From: Aeromicrobium ginsengisoli | Lineage (GTDB): Bacteria > Actinomycetota > Actinomycetes > Propionibacteriales > Nocardioidaceae | Reading direction: 5' to 3' | Assembly: GCF_004134905.2 (NCBI RefSeq) | Contig: NZ_SDPQ02000002.1 | Coordinates: forward strand, 868,001-932,000 | DNA: 64,000 nucleotides | Part shown: positions 60,106-64,000 of the stretch, piece after piece | How positions within the stretch are numbered: position 1 is the first letter of the stretch | How the letters are laid out: each line of letters begins with the position of its first letter | Notes under the pieces: generated by a model | Seen by the model: only the letters and a program-made list of their open reading frames with translations | What the model was told of the DNA's origin: nothing | The model's database searches: none | Program-made: the position numbers and the translations under genes

Positions 60106-62244
60106 ATGGCCACGCACCCGACACCGGACACCCAGGTCCTCGCCGGACGCCCCTTCCCGCTCGGGGCGCACCCGGAGGCCGGCGGCGTACGCTTCGCGGT
60201 CGCCAGCAGCGTCGCCGAACGGGTCGAGCTGTGCCTCATCGACGACGACCTCAACGAGCGTCGCATCGAGCTGACGGAGCGGACGTTCGGCGTCTGGCAC
60301 GGGCTGGTGCCGGGCGTGACACCCGGGCAGAAGTACGGCTTCCGCATCCATGGCCCGTACGAGCCCAAGACCGGCCTGCGCTGCAACCCCCACAAGCTCC
60401 TCGTCGACCCGTACGCCCGGCGCATCAGCGGCACCCTGACCGACCTGGACGCCGCGCTGGGCTATGCCGACGACCCCGAAGGCGTCGAGCCCTCGACGGT
60501 CGACTCACTCGGCTCGGTGCCGCTGAGCGTCGTGACGAGCCCCGGCGGACCCGACACCGGGGTCAAGCCCGAGATCCCGTTCGAGGAGACCGTGATCTAC
60601 GAGGTCCACGTCAAGGGCTTCACGCAGCAGCACCCCGGCGTGCCCGAGCCGCTGCGCGGGACCTATCTCGGCCTCGCGCACCCCGCCGCGATCGAGCACC
60701 TCGTACGCCTCGGCGTCACGAGCGTCGAGCTGCTGCCGGTGCAGACGTTCTGCGACGAGCCGTCGCTCGTACGCGCAGGACGGCACAACTACTGGGGCTA
60801 CTCGCCGCTCGGGTTCTTCGCCCCGCACGCGGGCTATGCGAGTGAGCCGGGCCGTGAGGTCGAGGAGTTCCGCACCATGGTGGCCGCGCTGCATGCCGCC
60901 AACATCGAGGTCATCGTCGACGTCGTCTACAACCACACGTGCGAGGGCGGGCCCGACGGGCCGACGCTGAGCTTCCGCGGCTACGAGGCGCCGGCCTACT
61001 ACCTGCACGACGAGGACGGCCACATGGCCGACATCACCGGGTGTGGCAACACGCTCGAGTCCAGCTCGCCGACGGTGGTCCGTATGGTCACCGACTCGCT
61101 GCGCTACTGGGCGACCGACCTCGGCGTCGACGGGTTCCGCTTCGACCTCGCGAGCACGCTGGGCCGTCCCAACGGCGGCAAGTTCGACCGCGACTCGACG
61201 CTGCTCACGGCGATCGCCTCCGACCCAATCCTGTCGCGCTGCAAGCTGATCGCCGAGCCGTGGGACGCCACCGGCGAGGGCTACAAAGTCGGCGACTTCG
61301 GCGCCCAGTGGGCCGAGTGGAACGGCATCTACCGCGACACGGTCCGCGACTTCTGGCGCGGCGCCGCCGGGGGAGTCGATGACCTGGCCTACCGCCTCAC
61401 CGGCTCCTCCGACCTCTACGACCACACCCTGCGCCGGCCGTGGCAGTCGATCAACTTCATCAACGCGCACGACGGCTTCACGCTCCGCGACCTGGTCTCG
61501 TACGACGGCAAGCACAACGAGGCCAACGGCGAGGACAACCGCGACGGCACCAACGACAACCGCTCGTGGAACCACGGCGTCGAGGGCGAGACCGACGACC
61601 CCGCGATCCGCGCGCTGCGCCAGCAGCAGGCCCGCAACCTGTTCGCGACCCTGATGCTGTCGACCGGCACGCCGATGTTCGTCGCCGGCGACGAGCGCTG
61701 GCGCACCCAGGGCGGCAACAACAACGCGTACTGCCTCGACGACCCGACCTCGTGGGTCGACTGGACGGAGACCGACGAGGCGGAGTCGATGCTGGCGTTC
61801 GCCCGCCGCGTCGTGCACCTGCGCGCCAACAGCCCTGCGCTGCGGCAGCCGGAGTTCTTCGACGGTCGCACCACGCCGACCGGTCGCCCCGACCTCATCT
61901 GGCTTCGCCCCGACGGCCGCGAGCTCGAGGAGGCCGACTGGGAGGACGACGACCGGCACACCCTCGGCATGTGGATCGACGGCTCCAACAGCCAGTCCCG
62001 TACGCGCGAAGGCGAGCTGCTCGCGGATCATTCCTGGCTGCTGCTGATGCACGCGGGCGCCGACCCGATCGACGTCGTGCTGCCCGGCGTGGAGTTCGGC
62101 GAGACGTTCGAGCCAACGCTCGACACCACTGCGGCTGACGGTGGACCGGCGTCGACCGAGCCGCTGTCGGCCGGCAGCTCGCTGACCCTGCCCAGCCGCT
62201 CCCTGCTGCTCCTGAAAGCACCCCGCGAGCTCAACGCTAGTTGA
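60106..62244 (+). CDS. glgX: glycogen debranching enzyme GlgX (second copy)
   Basis: Isoamylase-type enzyme of 712 residues, paralogous to 40427-42565. CBM48-like start (F-P-L-G-A-H-P-E-A-G-G-V-R-F-A-V), then D-V-V-Y-N-H-T, G-F-R-F-D-L-A, I-A-E-P-W-D and I-N-A-H-D-G. One catalytic-region loop differs (V-A-G-D-E-R-W-R-T where the first copy has V-H-G-D-E-L-G-R-T). It lies in the glgE region, suggesting a role in classical glycogen turnover rather than TreY supply. Confidence 0.94.
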   Translation: MATHPTPDTQVLAGRPFPLGAHPEAGGVRFAVASSVAERVELCLIDDDLNERRIELTERTFGVWHGLVPGVTPGQKYGFRIHGPYEPKTGLRCNPHKLLVDPYARRISGTLTDLDAALGYADDPEGVEPSTVDSLGSVPLSVVTSPGGPDTGVKPEIPFEETVIYEVHVKGFTQQHPGVPEPLRGTYLGLAHPAAIEHLVRLGVTSVELLPVQTFCDEPSLVRAGRHNYWGYSPLGFFAPHAGYASEPGREVEEFRTMVAALHAANIEVIVDVVYNHTCEGGPDGPTLSFRGYEAPAYYLHDEDGHMADITGCGNTLESSSPTVVRMVTDSLRYWATDLGVDGFRFDLASTLGRPNGGKFDRDSTLLTAIASDPILSRCKLIAEPWDATGEGYKVGDFGAQWAEWNGIYRDTVRDFWRGAAGGVDDLAYRLTGSSDLYDHTLRRPWQSINFINAHDGFTLRDLVSYDGKHNEANGEDNRDGTNDNRSWNHGVEGETDDPAIRALRQQQARNLFATLMLSTGTPMFVAGDERWRTQGGNNNAYCLDDPTSWVDWTETDEAESMLAFARRVVHLRANSPALRQPEFFDGRTTPTGRPDLIWLRPDGRELEEADWEDDDRHTLGMWIDGSNSQSRTREGELLADHSWLLLMHAGADPIDVVLPGVEFGETFEPTLDTTAADGGPASTEPLSAGSSLTLPSRSLLLLKAPRELNAS

Positions 62245-62273
62245 CGACCAGTCTGACGTCGTAGCGTCTTGCC

Positions 62274-62756
62274 ATGACTGAGCAGACATCTTCTGAGACC
62301 GGCCCCATCGTCCAGCTGCGACTCGTCGTGGAGGCGGATGACTACGAGCAGGCCGTGCAGTTCTATCGCGACGTGCTGGGCCTCAAGGAGCAAGAGGCGT
62401 TCGAGGCTGAAGGTGAGGGCGCCAAGGTGACGATCCTCCACGCGGGCTACGCGACGCTCGAGATCGCCAACCCGGCGCAGCGGCGGATGATCGACGAGGT
62501 CGAGGTCGGACACCCGACGACGCCGCGGCTGCGGGTCGCGTTCGAGGTGCCGGACGCGGAGGAGCGTACGCAGAAGCTGGTCGACGCTGGTGCCTCACTC
62601 GTCGCCCCGCCGACCGAGACCCCGTGGCAGTCGCTCAACTCGCGGCTCGACGCGCCGGCGGGCCTGCACATCACGCTGTTCCAGGAGCTCATGACGCTGG
62701 AGGAGCGTACGAAGCTCGAAGGCTTCGGCACCGACGCCGACCGCCACAGCGACTGA
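62274..62756 (+). CDS. VOC-family protein
   Basis: A 160-residue glyoxalase/bleomycin-resistance-type fold with Q-L-R-L-V-V-E-A-D-D-Y-E-Q-A-V-Q-F-Y-R-D-V-L-G-L at the start and L-N-S-R-L-D-A-P-A-G-L-H-I-T-L-F near the end. A short C-terminal tail follows. No substrate is evident. GC-rich hairpins (for example GGGGCC/GGCCCC, 62799-62820) lie after it and may terminate transcription. Confidence 0.85.
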   Translation: MTEQTSSETGPIVQLRLVVEADDYEQAVQFYRDVLGLKEQEAFEAEGEGAKVTILHAGYATLEIANPAQRRMIDEVEVGHPTTPRLRVAFEVPDAEERTQKLVDAGASLVAPPTETPWQSLNSRLDAPAGLHITLFQELMTLEERTKLEGFGTDADRHSD

Positions 62757-62903
62757 GCAGGACTGGTTTCGAGGCTTCGGCCGCGGGCGGCCTCCTCAGG
62801 GGCCGTGAGGGCAGGGCCCCGTTTCGCCGGAATGCGCTTGGGTAGGTCCACCCAGTAGGTTCGAAGGGGACTGCACCGCACTCGACGTACGAGGGAGCAC
62901 TGC

Positions 62904-64000
62904 ATGACGGGTCGACTCGGAATTGACGATGTCAGACCTGTGTCCGGAGACGGCACCCATCCCTCCAAGGCCGTGGCCGGCGAGCACGTGCCGGTCACCG
63001 CCACCGTGTGGCGCGAGGGCCACGACGCCGTCGGCGCGACCGTCGTCTGGCGCGGCCCGGGGGAGCGCCGCGAGCGCGAGACCCGCATGCACGAGACGGG
63101 CAAGGACACCGACCTCTTCACCGCCACGATCGTCCCCGACGCCACCGGCCTCTGGACGTTCCGCGTCGACGCTTGGGGCGATCCGTGGGCGACGGTGCTC
63201 CACGCGATCGAGGTGAAGCTCGCCGCCGGCCAGACCGCGGCCGAGCTCGCCAACGACCTCGAGCTGGCCGCCCGCCTGCTCGACGAGGTGGCCGGCCGCA
63301 AGGAGCGCAAGGCACACCGCCCGGCGCTCGAGGGCGCCGCGACCGCTCTGCGCGCCGACAAGCTGCCGCTGGGCGCTCGGACGGGCCCGGCGCTGTCAGC
63401 CGACATCCGCGGGATCATGCACGACTTCCCCGTGCGCCAGGTCGTCACGAAGGGCCCGGTCCGCACAATCTGGGTCGACCGTCAGCGCGCTGCGTACGGC
63501 TCCTGGTACGAGTTCTTCCCCCGCTCGACCGGCGGCACCGACAAGAAGGGCCGGCCGGTCCACGGCACGTTCGCCACTGCCGCCAAAGAGCTCGACCGCG
63601 TCGCCGACATGGGCTTCGACGTCGTCTACCTGCCGCCGATCCACCCGATCGGCCGGGTCAACCGCAAGGGTCCCAACAACTCCCTGACGCCGGGCAAGAC
63701 CGATCCCGGCTCGCCGTGGGCCATCGGCGCCAAGGAGGGCGGCCACGACGCGATCCATCCCGAGCTCGGCAGCGACAAGGACTTCGCCGCGTTCGTGCAG
63801 CGCGCCAACGACCTCGGCATGGAGGTCGCCCTCGACCTCGCACTGCAGGTCGCACCCGATCATCCCTGGGTCAAGAAGCACCCCGAGTTCTTCACGACGC
63901 TGCCCGACGGCACGATCGCGTACGCCGAGAACCCGCCGAAGAAGTACCAGGACATCTACCCCCTCAACTTCGACAACGATCGCGACGCGATCTATGCCGA
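62904..64000 (+). CDS. glgE: alpha-1,4-glucan:maltose-1-phosphate maltosyltransferase (GlgE), 5' part
   Basis: The first ~366 residues of GlgE, which extends alpha-glucans with maltose-1-phosphate; the gene runs off the window (family length about 660-700). N-terminal beta domain, then the helical insert (residues ~95-150) and the GH13 barrel with Y-G-S-W-Y-E-F-F-P-R-S, Y-L-P-P-I-H-P-I-G and L-D-L-A-L-Q-V-A-P-D-H-P-W. GAGGGAG precedes ATG 62904. With TreY/TreZ it indicates at least two alpha-glucan/trehalose routes. Confidence 0.95.
   Translation, partial: MTGRLGIDDVRPVSGDGTHPSKAVAGEHVPVTATVWREGHDAVGATVVWRGPGERRERETRMHETGKDTDLFTATIVPDATGLWTFRVDAWGDPWATVLHAIEVKLAAGQTAAELANDLELAARLLDEVAGRKERKAHRPALEGAATALRADKLPLGARTGPALSADIRGIMHDFPVRQVVTKGPVRTIWVDRQRAAYGSWYEFFPRSTGGTDKKGRPVHGTFATAAKELDRVADMGFDVVYLPPIHPIGRVNRKGPNNSLTPGKTDPGSPWAIGAKEGGHDAIHPELGSDKDFAAFVQRANDLGMEVALDLALQVAPDHPWVKKHPEFFTTLPDGTIAYAENPPKKYQDIYPLNFDNDRDAIYA

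Overview
The window is high-GC DNA (roughly 70% by eye) from an actinobacterium. NucS in place of MutS/MutL, DUF2550, DUF6458, a 13E12-type HNH protein, an SPW-repeat protein, a DivIVA/Scy-like coiled-coil protein and a Ccr/Ecm ethylmalonyl-CoA pathway all point to Actinomycetia. The gene mix suggests Nocardioidaceae (Aeromicrobium or Nocardioides-like); this is inference from content, not a database match.

Region 1 (1-25 kb) is mainly core metabolism. The end of a gene that is probably atpC and a DUF2550 gene lead into a cobalamin adenosyltransferase and, divergently, ethylmalonyl-CoA mutase. An ABC exporter with a two-component system, ferritin, nucS, a 3-hydroxyacyl-CoA dehydrogenase, a polar-growth coiled-coil protein, crotonyl-CoA carboxylase/reductase, methylmalonyl-CoA epimerase, acetoacetyl-CoA thiolase and MeaB follow. 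The adenosyltransferase, mutase, MeaB, Ccr, epimerase and thiolase form a coherent set for assimilating C2 units through crotonyl-CoA. A shared TTAC-N6-GTAA palindrome lies before several of them. The nucS 3' end has been duplicated around a small orphan gene.

Region 2 (25-38 kb) holds a cold-shock protein, a GNAT-Nudix fusion, a secreted or membrane S1C protease, a YbaK-type deacylase, an SDR with a SoxR-like operator, QueA, an ArsR-type regulator with an MFS efflux pump, and a LacI-controlled sugar ABC operon with a PfkB kinase that resembles the fructose frcBCAK system. An enoyl-CoA hydratase closes the region.

Region 3 (38-64 kb) is alpha-glucan and trehalose metabolism: malQ-glgX-treY, treZ, a second glgX and the start of glgE. 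This cluster is interrupted twice. The first break is a TetR/SPW pair and an SOS-box-controlled 13E12 HNH gene. The second is an accessory patch (about 50-60 kb) with a decapitated sensor kinase, a degenerate tRNA-Gly-like sequence, a tightly overlapped VOC-luciferase domain-hemerythrin-GerE-like HTH operon with a divergent TetR, and a large secreted beta-propeller protein.

The strongest items for follow-up are the nucS-flanked insertion, the TTAC-N6-GTAA candidate regulon, the hemerythrin operon next to the tRNA scar, and two SoxR-like palindromes within 1 kb. Only one stretch longer than 300 bases (54173-54629) lacks a recognisable gene.
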